A stretch of 64,000 nt of DNA from Candidatus Intricatilinea gracilis (lineage in GTDB: Bacteria > Pseudomonadota > Gammaproteobacteria > Burkholderiales > Burkholderiaceae_C). Below the pieces are notes generated by a model. That model was not told the origin of the DNA, ran no database searches, and saw only the letters and a program-made list of their open reading frames with translations. Of the stretch, positions 1 to 7,972 are shown piece by piece. Each line of letters begins with the position of its first letter. The first letter of the stretch is position 1. The stretch covers positions 269,001-333,000 of the forward strand of contig JADJDQ010000002.1 of the NCBI GenBank assembly GCA_016702605.1. Reading direction: 5' to 3'. Both the position numbers and the translations under genes were made by a program.

Positions 1-514
1 GCCAGTCTTCGTGCTTGAGCATCACACACGAGGGCGACTCTTCGATGACACGGCGGATCACGCCCGGGCTCATCTGCACGCTGAAGGTGAGCGGGTAGTC
101 CTGGATCACGAAGGGCACGTCGGCGCCGATGGCCTCGACTGCCTGGCGGTAGAAGGTGACGATCTGGTCGTCGGTGCGCAGCGTGTTGGGCGGCGCGATC
201 ATCACACCGGCCGCGCCGCGGTCCATCACCTCGCGGGTGAGGGCGCGCATGGCGGCAAAACCCGGCGCGGTCACACCCACCACCACCGGCAGCGTGTCGG
301 CGCGGCGGATCATGCGGGTGGCGACGTTGAGGCTTTCCTCGTATTCGAGCTTCGGGGCTTCACCGAGTTGGCCCAGCACGGTGATGCCGGTGGCGCCGAT
401 CTGCAGGTAGAAATCGGTGAGCCGGTCGATCGACGACAGGTCGAGGCTGCCGTCGTCGAAAAAGGGCGTCGGGGCGATGGGGTAGACGCCGCGGGCGTCC
501 GAGGTAAGCAGCAT
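1..514 (-). CDS. DapA-family aldolase/synthase, N-terminal part (cut by window edge)
   Basis: The first 171 residues are visible and the C-terminus lies outside the window. The start (ATG at 514) gives a typical dihydrodipicolinate synthase/N-acetylneuraminate lyase TIM-barrel opening (GVYPIAPTPFFDDG). The QDYP motif carries the catalytic Tyr, and MLKHEDW near the edge carries the Schiff-base Lys. The family cleaves or forms 2-keto acids with pyruvate as one partner. The LKHED signature is common in sugar-acid aldolases acting on 2-keto-3-deoxy acids rather than in true lysine-pathway DapA. With an IlvD/Edd sugar-acid dehydratase and a sugar ABC importer on the same strand, a 2-keto-3-deoxy-sugar-acid aldolase is the best inference. 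The exact substrate is not determined. Confidence 0.82.
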   Translation of the reverse strand, partial: MLLTSDARGVYPIAPTPFFDDGSLDLSSIDRLTDFYLQIGATGITVLGQLGEAPKLEYEESLNVATRMIRRADTLPVVVGVTAPGFAAMRALTREVMDRGAAGVMIAPPNTLRTDDQIVTFYRQAVEAIGADVPFVIQDYPLTFSVQMSPGVIRRVIEESPSCVMLKHEDW

Positions 515-591
515 GGGAGGACCGGTCCGGTGGGATGGCGCAGCATAGCGTGAGCCACTAGCCTGCGCGTTGCCCGGTGCCCCAACCTTGC

Positions 592-602
592 GGGGGGGGG
601 GG
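592..602. repeat. Homopolymer of 11 G
   Basis: This is an uninterrupted run of eleven G in the 196-bp intergenic space between the divergent DapA-like gene and the SRPBCC gene. It is the longest homopolymer I noticed. Such tracts slip during replication and are also prone to sequencing miscounts. It lies outside any coding region. Confidence 0.9.
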
Positions 603-710
603 CGGCGCCGGCCTCGCAGGGTGAGTCTGGGTTGACACCACCTGGCCGCTGTATCCCAATGCCGGCGCAAGCTGAGCGGCATCAAGTTCGCAGCCGCCAC
701 GGAGACAACC

Positions 711-1250
711 ATGCTCAAGAAGATCGCACTCGTCCTGGTCGGCCTGATCGCCCTGCTGCTGATCTACGCGACGACACGTCCGGGCGAGTTCCGCGTCGAA
801 CGCCGCATCGACATCAAGGCGCCGCCCGACAAGATCTACCCGCTGCTCGCCGACTTCCACCGCTGGGCCGAGTGGTCGCCCTGGGAGCAGCTCGACCCGG
901 CCATGAAACGCACCTTCAGCGGCGCGCCGGCCGACAAGGGCGCGATCTACGAGTGGAAGGGCAACAGCGACGTCGGCCAGGGCAGGATGGAAGTCACCAG
1001 CACGACCGCGCCGACCCGCGTGATCATCAAGCTCGACTTCATCGAACCCTTCGAAGGCCACAACACCGCCGACTTCAGCATCACGCCCAGCGGCGACAGC
1101 AGCACCAGCACCGTGCTGTGGGCCATGTACGGCCCCATGCCCTATGTCTCCAAGCTGATGAGTGTGTTCGTGAGCATGGACAGTTTGATCGGCAAGGATT
1201 TCGAAAAGGGTCTGGCACAACTCGACCGCGCCGTAACCAAGGCACCTTGA
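711..1250 (+). CDS. SRPBCC (START/Bet v1-like) family protein with N-terminal membrane anchor
   Basis: This is a 179-aa protein. Residues 2-20 form one hydrophobic segment after MLKK, with no clear cleavage site, so it is a signal anchor or membrane tether. The rest matches the polyketide-cyclase/SRPBCC fold: an opening strand (FRVERRIDIKAPPDKIYPLL), the WAEWSPWEQLDP loop, and a C-terminal helix (LIGKDFEKGLAQLDR). The family binds hydrophobic ligands in a deep pocket, and members of this anchored type have no assigned substrate. It stands alone on the plus strand between the aldolase and the RES toxin module. The ATG at 711 follows a weak purine-rich stretch (ggagacaacc). Confidence 0.8.
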   Translation: MLKKIALVLVGLIALLLIYATTRPGEFRVERRIDIKAPPDKIYPLLADFHRWAEWSPWEQLDPAMKRTFSGAPADKGAIYEWKGNSDVGQGRMEVTSTTAPTRVIIKLDFIEPFEGHNTADFSITPSGDSSTSTVLWAMYGPMPYVSKLMSVFVSMDSLIGKDFEKGLAQLDRAVTKAP

Positions 1251-1314
1251 CGGGCACCGTGACAGGCCTGGTCCGGTCCTGCCCTGGGCGTCCGAGGGAT
1301 ACCCAAGGCACACT

Positions 1315-1343
1315 TTGACCTGTTTGATCTGCAGCCATAGAAT
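1315..1343 (+). promoter_or_regulatory. Sigma-70 promoter of the toxin-antitoxin operon
   Basis: TTGACC (1315-1320), a 17-bp spacer and TAGAAT (1338-1343) make one of the best vegetative promoters in the window. It lies 30 bp upstream of the antitoxin ATG at 1373. The spacer also contains TTTGATCTG, a degenerate copy of the half-site found in the adjacent palindrome. Confidence 0.7.
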
Positions 1344-1360
1344 TTGATCATTCAGATCAA
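1344..1360. promoter_or_regulatory. Palindromic operator, likely for antitoxin autoregulation
   Basis: TTGATC, 5 bp, GATCAA is a perfect 6-bp inverted repeat that begins at the base after the -10 hexamer. A repressor here would block transcription initiation. Autorepression by the antitoxin is typical of Xre-RES type modules, so self-regulation is the simple inference. Confidence 0.55.
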
Positions 1361-1372
1361 CCGGTGGCCGTC

Positions 1373-2053
1373 ATGAACCTGCCCGTGTGCCTGCCGCTCG
1401 ACGGCGAGTTGCTCAAGGTGCGGTCGGTCGCATCGACCGACAACTTCGGATTGCCTCCGGACGCAGGCGAGACCTTCGTGCTCGAGGTGGCAGACGCCGC
1501 CACCTCGCCGGCCTTGCTGGCCTCGTTGTCGCTGCTCGACCGCTTGCTGGGTGAAAAACTCGCCGCCGAGCGCACCCGGCGCATGGACGAGATGGTCGAC
1601 TTCATGAGTGCCCGGCTGCTGCTGCCAAGCAGCCAGGAACAAGCCATGGCGCATCGGCTGGCGCAGCGCCACGCCGGTGTGCTCAACGAGTTCGGCTACT
1701 ACACCGCCGAACAGCTGGCCCAGGCCAACGGCTCGCAGGCCAGCCAGCGCACCGCTCTGGTCGACAACTGGCGCAAGCGCCGCCAGGTGTTTGCGCTGCC
1801 ACATCCCGACAAGACCACACGCGAGCGTGATGTGTACCCAGCCTTCCAGTTCAGCGATCACAAGCCGGTCAAGGCGGTGCAGCAGGTGCTGCAGGCCTTC
1901 GGGCCACACAAGGCGCCCTGGAAGCTGGCGCTGTGGTTCACCTCGAACAACGGCTTGCTGCCAGGCAGCGCACGACCGGTCGACCTGCTGGCGAGTGATC
2001 CGCTGGCCGTCGTCGAGGCCGCCCGGCAGGATGCACTGGAGCCGGCGGCTTGA
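1373..2053 (+). CDS. Antitoxin-like DNA-binding protein of a RES module (Xre/MbcA/ParS-type toxin-binding domain)
   Basis: This is a 226-aa protein from ATG 1373; a GTG three codons earlier is also in frame. The middle (about 95-150) has a helix-turn-helix-like stretch: TAEQLAQANG, then LVDNWRKRRQVFAL. The C-terminal third (YPAFQF, PWKLALWFTSNNGLL, ARPVDLL) matches the pattern of the toxin-binding domain of antitoxins paired with RES toxins. The stop overlaps the TTG start of the RES gene by 4 nt (2050-2053), so the pair is translationally coupled. A good promoter and palindrome precede it. Family resemblance is by motif reading only. The N-terminal 90 residues are unrecognised and could support toxin neutralisation or DNA binding. 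Confidence 0.68.
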   Translation: MNLPVCLPLDGELLKVRSVASTDNFGLPPDAGETFVLEVADAATSPALLASLSLLDRLLGEKLAAERTRRMDEMVDFMSARLLLPSSQEQAMAHRLAQRHAGVLNEFGYYTAEQLAQANGSQASQRTALVDNWRKRRQVFALPHPDKTTRERDVYPAFQFSDHKPVKAVQQVLQAFGPHKAPWKLALWFTSNNGLLPGSARPVDLLASDPLAVVEAARQDALEPAA

Positions 2054-2700
2054 GTTGCCGCGCGCCGGCGCTGCCGCTGGATCCGCTGATCGATCGGTGG
2101 CCGGCCGGCAAGGTGATCCACCGCATCCACGACACACGCTTCGAGCCGGTGCATTTCCACCCCGGCAGCGACACATCCGGCCAGCCGTGCAAACCCAGCC
2201 GCTTCGCACCGATCCGTGATCGCCTGGAGCACCTCGTGCCCCACCTCTACGGCGGCGCCACACTCGACTGCGCGCTGTTCGAGACCGTGTTCCACGACGT
2301 GCCGGTGGATGCCCCCAGCAAGTTCGTCGATCTCGACACCTTTGCCCGCCACGGCCACAGCCAGCTCATACCGCAGCGGGAGCTGCGCCTGATCGACCTC
2401 ACCAGCGTCGGCTTGCATCGCCTGCAGGTGCCGAAGGAAGAACTGATCACCAGCCCAGCACGCGACTACCGGGCCACCGCGCGCTGGGCCGAAGCGCTGC
2501 ACCACTGCTGCCCCGAAGCCGACGGGCTGGTGTGGATGTCGCGGCAACACGACCGCGACCTCGCCGTGCTGCTCTTCGGTGATCGGGTGTCGCCCGACGA
2601 CCTGATCGGCAGCCGCATCGGCGGACCCCTGTCGCGCAATCTCGCGCTGCGCGACAGCGTGCTGGCCGCAGCGCTCAAGGCCGGGATCGAGGCGAACTGA
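2050..2700 (+). CDS. RES-domain toxin (NAD+-degrading family)
   Basis: This is a 216-aa protein from a TTG start that overlaps the antitoxin stop by 4 nt; no better ATG is available. RES-family landmarks are present: an early Arg (KVIHRIHD), a second Arg (KPSRFAPI), the core YGGATLDCALFETVFHDVP with the conserved Glu, and a late SRIGGPLS segment with Ser. Characterised RES toxins, such as those of Pseudomonas putida, Photorhabdus and Mycobacterium (MbcT), degrade NAD+ and arrest growth. This one should act in the cytoplasm and be neutralised by the upstream protein. It ends 18 bp from the convergent dehydratase gene. The family call is secure; activity is inferred. Confidence 0.83.
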   Translation: MSCRAPALPLDPLIDRWPAGKVIHRIHDTRFEPVHFHPGSDTSGQPCKPSRFAPIRDRLEHLVPHLYGGATLDCALFETVFHDVPVDAPSKFVDLDTFARHGHSQLIPQRELRLIDLTSVGLHRLQVPKEELITSPARDYRATARWAEALHHCCPEADGLVWMSRQHDRDLAVLLFGDRVSPDDLIGSRIGGPLSRNLALRDSVLAAALKAGIEAN

Positions 2701-2718
2701 GGGCTGTTGGCAGTGGCG

Positions 2719-4473
2719 TCAATGGTTGTCGCGGGGCACAAACGCCCCACGCTGGCCGACCAGAAAGTCGAGGTCACACCCTTCGTCGGCCTGCAGCACA
2801 TGGTCGATGTAGAGCTTCCAGTAGCCGCTCTTGAGCGGCGGCTCGGGCGGGCTCCAGCTGGCGCGGCGCTCGGCGAGTTCGTCGTCGCTCACATGCAGGT
2901 GCAGGCTTCGGTTCGGCACATCCAGCGTGATGGTGTCGCCATTCTTCACCAGCGCCAGCGGGCCACCAGCCGCCGCCTCAGGCGCGGCATGCAGCACCAC
3001 CGTGCCGTAGGCGGTGCCACTCATGCGGGCATCGCTGATGCGAACCATGTCGGTGATGCCCTTCCTCAGCACCTTGGGTGGCAGCGGCATGTTGCCGACC
3101 TCGGCCATGCCGGGGTAGCCCTTGGGGCCGCAGTTCTTGAGCACCAGCAGGCAGGTCTCGTCGACGTCGAGATCCTCGTCGTTGATGCGGGTGTGGAAGT
3201 CCTCGATGTTCTCGAACACCACGGCGCGGCCGGTATGCGTCATCAGTGCGGGCGTCGCGGCGCTGGGTTTGATGACGGCACCACGCGGTGCCAGGTTGCC
3301 CCGTAACACTGCGATGCCGGCCTTGTCCTTGAAAGGCTCCGCCACAGTCTTGATGACACGCGCGTCGTAGTTCTGCGCATCGGCGATGTTCTCGGCCACG
3401 GTCTGGCCGGTCACCGTCACGATGTTGGTGTGCAGATGCGCGGCGATCTCCTTCATCACCGCAGGCAGACCGCCGGCGTAGCAGAAGTCTTCCATCAGGT
3501 GTTCGCCGCTGGGCTGCAGGTTGAGGATGCAGGGCATCTCGCTGGCCAGGCGTTCGAAGTCGTCGATGCCGAGCTTCACACCCAGGCGACCGGCGATGGC
3601 GATCAGGTGGATCACGGCATTGGTGCTGCCGCCGATGGCGGCGAGTGTCTTGATCGCGTTCTCGAAGGCTTCACGTGTGAGCACCTGGCTGATCGTCTGG
3701 TCGGTGTGCACCATCTCGACAATGCGCCGCCCCGCGTTGCGTGCCAGCACGTTGCGCCGGCCGTCGACCGCCGGATAGGCGGCGTTGCCCGGCAAGCCCA
3801 GGCCGAGGGCCTCGACCATGCTGGCCATCGTGCTGGCCGTGCCCATCGTCATGCAATGGCCGTGGCTGCGGTGCATGCAGCTTTCGGCATCGAAGAAGTC
3901 GGCCAGCTTGAGCGTGCCGGCGCGCACCTGTTCACTCATGCTCCACAGGCCGGTGCCCGAGCCCAGTTCCTGACCGCGCCACTTGCCGTTGAGCATGGGG
4001 CCGCCGCTCACACCAATGGTCGGCAGGTTGACGCTCGATGCACCCATGACGAGTGACGGCGTGGTCTTGTCGCAGCCCATCAGCAGCACGACACCGTCGA
4101 CCGGGTTGCCTCGGATCGACTCCTCGACATCCATGCTCGCCAGGTTGCGATACAGCATGGCGGTGGGGCGCAGCAGCGTCTCGCCGAGCGACATCACCGG
4201 AAACTCGAGCGGAAAGCCCCCCGCCTCGTACACACCGATCTTGACCTGTTCGGCCAGCGTGCGGAAGTGGCTGTTGCAGGGCGTGAGTTCGCTGAAGGTG
4301 TTGCAGATGCCGATGACCGGGCGGCCATCGAACTGGTCGTGTGGCACACCCTTGCCCTTGACCCAGCTGCGGTAGGCGAAGCCGTCGCGGTCCTGCCGGC
4401 CGAACCATTGCTGGCTGCGCAGCTCTTCGGGTTTCTTTCGTTTGGGCGCCTGCCCGTCGTTGCTGCTGCTCAT
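2719..4473 (-). CDS. IlvD/Edd-family sugar-acid dehydratase (L-arabinonate dehydratase-like)
   Basis: This is a 584-aa Fe-S dehydratase. The start at ATG 4473 gives MSSSNDGQ; the frame is open further upstream but that runs through the permease gene. The three cluster/metal regions are visible: GICNTFSELTPC (Cys about 57 and 66), LMGCDKTTPS (Cys about 134) and ESCMHRSHGHCMTMGTAST (Cys about 200). The opening RSQQWFGRQDRDGFAYRSW is characteristic of the sugar-acid branch (L-arabinonate, D-xylonate or galactonate dehydratases), not of dihydroxy-acid dehydratase IlvD. It removes water from an aldonic acid to give a 2-keto-3-deoxy acid, the expected substrate for the DapA-type aldolase at the left edge. 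It lies 14 bp downstream of the permease gene, in one operon with the importer. Confidence 0.85.
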   Translation of the reverse strand: MSSSNDGQAPKRKKPEELRSQQWFGRQDRDGFAYRSWVKGKGVPHDQFDGRPVIGICNTFSELTPCNSHFRTLAEQVKIGVYEAGGFPLEFPVMSLGETLLRPTAMLYRNLASMDVEESIRGNPVDGVVLLMGCDKTTPSLVMGASSVNLPTIGVSGGPMLNGKWRGQELGSGTGLWSMSEQVRAGTLKLADFFDAESCMHRSHGHCMTMGTASTMASMVEALGLGLPGNAAYPAVDGRRNVLARNAGRRIVEMVHTDQTISQVLTREAFENAIKTLAAIGGSTNAVIHLIAIAGRLGVKLGIDDFERLASEMPCILNLQPSGEHLMEDFCYAGGLPAVMKEIAAHLHTNIVTVTGQTVAENIADAQNYDARVIKTVAEPFKDKAGIAVLRGNLAPRGAVIKPSAATPALMTHTGRAVVFENIEDFHTRINDEDLDVDETCLLVLKNCGPKGYPGMAEVGNMPLPPKVLRKGITDMVRISDARMSGTAYGTVVLHAAPEAAAGGPLALVKNGDTITLDVPNRSLHLHVSDDELAERRASWSPPEPPLKSGYWKLYIDHVLQADEGCDLDFLVGQRGAFVPRDNH

Positions 4474-4487
4474 GGTGATGACCTTGC

Positions 4488-5369
4488 TTATTCCTTGACC
4501 GACCCCGTCATGCCCGACACGTAGTGCTCGACGAAGAACGAATAGATGAACGCCACCGGCAGCGAGCCGAGCAGCGCGCCCGCCATCAGCGGGCCCCAGT
4601 GATAGACGTCGCCTTCGACCAGTTCGGTAACCACACCGACCGGCACGGTCTTCATCTCGGACGACGAGATGAAGGTGAGCGCATAGATGAACTCGTTCCA
4701 GCTCAGCGTGAAGGCAAAGATGCCCGCCGAGATCAGGCCGGGCACAGCCAGCGGCAGCACGATCTTGACGAGGATCTGCCAACGTGTGGCACCGTCGATG
4801 AGCGCGCACTCTTCCAGCTCATACGGGATGGAGCGGAAGTAGCCCATCAGCAACCAGGTGCAGAAGGGGATGAGAAAGGTCGGGTAGGTGAGGATGAGCG
4901 CCCAGCGGGTGTCGAACAGCCCCAGCTGATAGACGATGGCCGCCAGCGGAATGAACAGGATCGACGGCGGCACCAGATAGGCCAGGAAGATGCCCAGACC
5001 GACCTGTTTGGCCCCCTGGAAACGCAGGCGTTCGATGGCATAGGCCGCCAGCACCGAGGCGAACAACGAGAACATCGTCGACACCACCGACACCAGGATG
5101 GTGTTCCACAACCACTCGGGATAGGCCGTGTCGAACAGCAGCTTCTTGAAGTGGGCGAGTGTGGGCGCGATCACCCAGAACGGGTTGCCGTCGCGCGAGA
5201 GCAATTCGTTGTCGGGCTTCACCGACGTCACACCCATCCAGTAGAACGGAAACAGCAGCACGAACAGGAAGATGACGAGCGGCAGGTAGGTGACGACCAC
5301 GCGCCGCGGCACCGAGTCGAGATAACTCATGCCAGCGGTATCGGCCGAGATGTCTTGTGCTTTGCTCAT
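4488..5369 (-). CDS. Carbohydrate ABC transporter permease, MalG/UgpE type
   Basis: This is a 293-aa inner-membrane protein with six predicted segments. The first (VVVTYLPLVIFLFVLLFPFYW) sits after a short cytoplasmic N-terminus. The EAA loop that contacts the ATPase is clear (YELEECALIDGATRWQILVKIVLP), placing it in the CUT1 permease family. It pairs with the MalF-type permease encoded 90 bp upstream. The importer also includes the binding protein (6558-7883) and ATPase (7973-9046). The substrate is probably a sugar or sugar acid feeding the adjacent dehydratase. This gene is followed after 14 bp by the dehydratase. Confidence 0.9.
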   Translation of the reverse strand: MSKAQDISADTAGMSYLDSVPRRVVVTYLPLVIFLFVLLFPFYWMGVTSVKPDNELLSRDGNPFWVIAPTLAHFKKLLFDTAYPEWLWNTILVSVVSTMFSLFASVLAAYAIERLRFQGAKQVGLGIFLAYLVPPSILFIPLAAIVYQLGLFDTRWALILTYPTFLIPFCTWLLMGYFRSIPYELEECALIDGATRWQILVKIVLPLAVPGLISAGIFAFTLSWNEFIYALTFISSSEMKTVPVGVVTELVEGDVYHWGPLMAGALLGSLPVAFIYSFFVEHYVSGMTGSVKE

Positions 5370-5459
5370 GGGATCAGTCGATGCAAGGGGCGGTGATCGG
5401 TCGGCGGCCAGGAGCAGTTGTTCGGGCCTGTGCGCAAGCGGCGTGCAAGCCGGGCACCA

Positions 5460-6371
5460 TCAGTCCTTGGTGCCTTGTTGCCAGGCCCGGCGCTGCAGGC
5501 CGAAGTAGCTCACCATGATGGCGGCGAGCAGGAAGGGCACCATGGCAATCGAGATCGCCGCGCCTTCACCCAGCGCACCGCCGGCGATGGCGCGCTGGAA
5601 CGACAGCGTGGCCATCAGGTGGGTGGCATTGAGCGGGCCGCCGCGTGTGAGCACATAGATGAGCTGGAAGTCGGTGAAGGTGAACAGCACCGAAAACGTC
5701 ATCACCACCGCGATGATGGGTGTGAGCAGCGGCAGCGTCACGTGGCGGAACTGTTGCCAGGGTGTGGCGCCGTCGATCGCCGAGGCTTCGTAATACGACG
5801 GCGAGATCGTCTGCAGGCCGGCCAGCAGCGTGATGGCCACGAAGGGCACACCACGCCAGACATTGGCCAGGATGACCGAGATGCGTGCGTTCCAGGGGTC
5901 ACCCAGGAAGTCGATGTACGTGTCGATGAAACCCATCTTCACCAGCATCCAGCTGATGATGGAGAACTGCGAGTCGTAGATCCACCAGAAGGCGATGGCC
6001 GACAGGGCCGTCGGCACGATGTAGGGCAGCAGGATGACGGCGCGAAAGAAGGTCTTGAAACGGATGTTCTTGTTGAGCAGGATGGCCAGCCACAAGCCCA
6101 GGCCGAACTTCAGCACGCTGGCAACGGTGGTGTAGAACAGCGTGTTGAACAGCGCCAGCCGCGTGACACTGTCGCCCCACAGATAGATGTAGTTCTCGAG
6201 ACCGATCCACTCACCTGCCCGCCCGACCTTGGCATCGGTAAACCCCAGCCAGGTGCCCAGCCCCAGCGGATAGGTCAGAAAGATGATCAGCAGCGCCGCA
6301 GCCGGCAGCATGAACAACAAGCCCAGCGCGTTGCGGTTGTTCTGCAGTCGTTCGAGAAATGAGGGCGGCAT
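5460..6371 (-). CDS. Carbohydrate ABC transporter permease, MalF/UgpA type
   Basis: This is a 303-aa protein from ATG 6371 (MPPSFLERLQNN); a TTG five codons upstream at 6386 is also possible. Six hydrophobic segments are present, the first at about 15-40 (ALGLLFMLPAAALLIIFLTY). The EAA motif reads YYEASAIDGATPWQQFRHVTLP, which docks on the ATPase. Together with the MalG-type partner it forms the transmembrane channel of the CUT1 importer. The 186-bp gap from the binding-protein gene holds hairpins (see that entry), an arrangement like malE-malF where the binding protein is made in excess. Confidence 0.9.
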   Translation of the reverse strand: MPPSFLERLQNNRNALGLLFMLPAAALLIIFLTYPLGLGTWLGFTDAKVGRAGEWIGLENYIYLWGDSVTRLALFNTLFYTTVASVLKFGLGLWLAILLNKNIRFKTFFRAVILLPYIVPTALSAIAFWWIYDSQFSIISWMLVKMGFIDTYIDFLGDPWNARISVILANVWRGVPFVAITLLAGLQTISPSYYEASAIDGATPWQQFRHVTLPLLTPIIAVVMTFSVLFTFTDFQLIYVLTRGGPLNATHLMATLSFQRAIAGGALGEGAAISIAMVPFLLAAIMVSYFGLQRRAWQQGTKD

Positions 6372-6403
6372 GGGCACTTCAGGCAATTGGGGCTATGCGA
6401 AGG

Positions 6404-6517
6404 CGAAGCCGGGCTTCGGCCTGCGCCGGCGCGTTGAGAGGGTTGGGATGAGCCGGAGCGAGCGGCCCTAGCTTGCGTCGAGTAGCGCAGCCGTACTCCC
6501 GTACGGCGAGCAACGCA
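6404..6517 (-). repeat. REP-like hairpins between binding-protein and permease genes
   Basis: There are two inverted repeats in the 186-bp intra-operon gap. CGAAGCC/GGCTTCG has a one-base centre (6404-6418). GCCGTAC/GTACGGC has a 4-base loop (6490-6507) and is flanked by outer TGCGT (6474-6478) and ACGCA (6513-6517) arms that extend the stem. Hairpins here could protect the 3' end of the upstream binding-protein mRNA or attenuate permease expression. Whether the element recurs in the genome cannot be seen from one window. Confidence 0.5.
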
Positions 6518-6557
6518 GGCGCGAGATCGGGTCGCGCAGCAGGCTCAGCCCGCCCTC

Positions 6558-7883
6558 TCAAACCTTGTAATAGCGCTCAGCGCGCTTCTGTGCGCGTTCG
6601 GCCGCTTCCTTGGGCGTCTTCGACCCGCTGGCCGCTTCGGCCACCATGTTGACGACGATGAAGTCGGCCGCCGCGCCCGCCGAGGCATACCCCAGCTTGC
6701 CGGCATACCCGGCGGGGCGCAGGTTCTTGACGCAATCGCGATATGGCGTGTGTTTGGGGTCCGAGGTCCAGATGGCCGACTTCGTGTACTCGGCCAGCGG
6801 CGGGGCGATGTAACCACCAGCAGCCGTGAGCCATGGGTCGAACTGTTCGGTCTCCATCATGAAGCGCAGGAACTCCTTGGCGGCGTTCGGGTACTTGGTG
6901 TACTTCATCACCATCTGATTGAAGAACAGATGCGACTCGGTCGGCACGCCCACCGGGCCTACCGGGTACTGGGCGTGGTAGACATCTTCCTTCAGGTCCC
7001 GCACCTTCTGGTCGGTCGAATTCTTGGTCGCGTAGTAGATCGAGATGCCGTTGTTGGTCAGGCTGATCTGGCTGTCCAGAAAGGCCTTGTTGTTGTTCGG
7101 GTCGAGCCACGACAAGGTGCCGGGGATGAAGTTGGCATACATCTCCTTGGCGTATTCGAGGGCCTTGAGTGTCTCGGCGCTGTCGATCACGACCTTGTTG
7201 CTCTTGTCGACCAGTTGACCACCATGTGACCACAACAACCAGTTGCACCACAAGCCGTCACCAGTGGCATTGCCCAGCGCAAAACCAGCTGGCGTGCCCT
7301 TGGCATGCAGCGCCTTGAGCAAGGCCATGAAGTTGGTCGTGTCCTTGGGGAAGGTGTCGAAGCCCGCCGCCTTGACCATGCTCTGGCGGTACACCAGCAT
7401 GGCACCGGCAGCACCCAGGCCGATGCCGATCCACTTCTTGCCGTCCGGGCGCAGATAGGCCTCACACGCCGGGTACCAGCCGCCGTATTTCTTGCCCAGG
7501 TAGGTGGCCAGATCGGTCACGTCGAGCAACTTCTCGGGGTAGAGGTTGGCGTCGTCGTTGGTCGACAAGATGATGTCCGGGCCCGCACCGGTATTGGCCG
7601 CCACCGCAGCCTTGGGGCGCACGTCTTCCCAGCCCTCGTTGTCCACCCGCACCTCGATGCCGGTCTTGGCGGTGAAGGCGGCGACGTTCTTCATGTACTG
7701 GTCGATGTCGCCCTGCACGAAGCGGCTCCAGCGCAGCACCCGCAGCTTGGCACCCTTCTCGGGCTTGAAGCTGAGCGCCTGTGCATGCACTGCCGGCGCA
7801 AAGAGTGCACCCGCACCCAGCGTGCTGGCTGCAGCCAGGCCGGCACTGCCTTCCAGGAATCGGCGGCGATTGAATTCGTCCAT
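6558..7883 (-). CDS. Sugar ABC transporter substrate-binding protein, Tat-exported
   Basis: This is a 441-aa extracellular solute-binding protein family 1 member. The N-terminus MDEFNRRRFLEGSAGLAAAST is a twin-arginine signal (RRRFLEG) ending near VHAQA, so the protein is exported folded to the periplasm. The mature part has MalE/UgpB-type features (LRVLRWSRFVQGDIDQYM, DIILSTNDDANLYPEKLLDVT). A strong ribosome site (aaggagacag) precedes ATG 7883. It captures substrate for the two permeases and the ATPase. A Tat signal on a CUT1 binding protein is less usual than Sec export. The ligand is unassigned; sugar-acid context suggests an acid or its parent sugar. Confidence 0.9.
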   Translation of the reverse strand: MDEFNRRRFLEGSAGLAAASTLGAGALFAPAVHAQALSFKPEKGAKLRVLRWSRFVQGDIDQYMKNVAAFTAKTGIEVRVDNEGWEDVRPKAAVAANTGAGPDIILSTNDDANLYPEKLLDVTDLATYLGKKYGGWYPACEAYLRPDGKKWIGIGLGAAGAMLVYRQSMVKAAGFDTFPKDTTNFMALLKALHAKGTPAGFALGNATGDGLWCNWLLWSHGGQLVDKSNKVVIDSAETLKALEYAKEMYANFIPGTLSWLDPNNNKAFLDSQISLTNNGISIYYATKNSTDQKVRDLKEDVYHAQYPVGPVGVPTESHLFFNQMVMKYTKYPNAAKEFLRFMMETEQFDPWLTAAGGYIAPPLAEYTKSAIWTSDPKHTPYRDCVKNLRPAGYAGKLGYASAGAAADFIVVNMVAEAASGSKTPKEAAERAQKRAERYYKV

Positions 7884-7972
7884 GTCTGTCTCCTTTTGTG
7901 GTCTGGATATGCCCGCGGATGGGCACAGGTGGGGAAAGAGGAATCGGAACAGGAACCGGGCGTCAGGTCGCC

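Noticed and set aside
4474..4809. N-terminal extension of the IlvD/Edd dehydratase
   Set aside because: The extension overlaps the upstream permease gene in another frame and is unlike the family; ATG 4473 gives a standard start.
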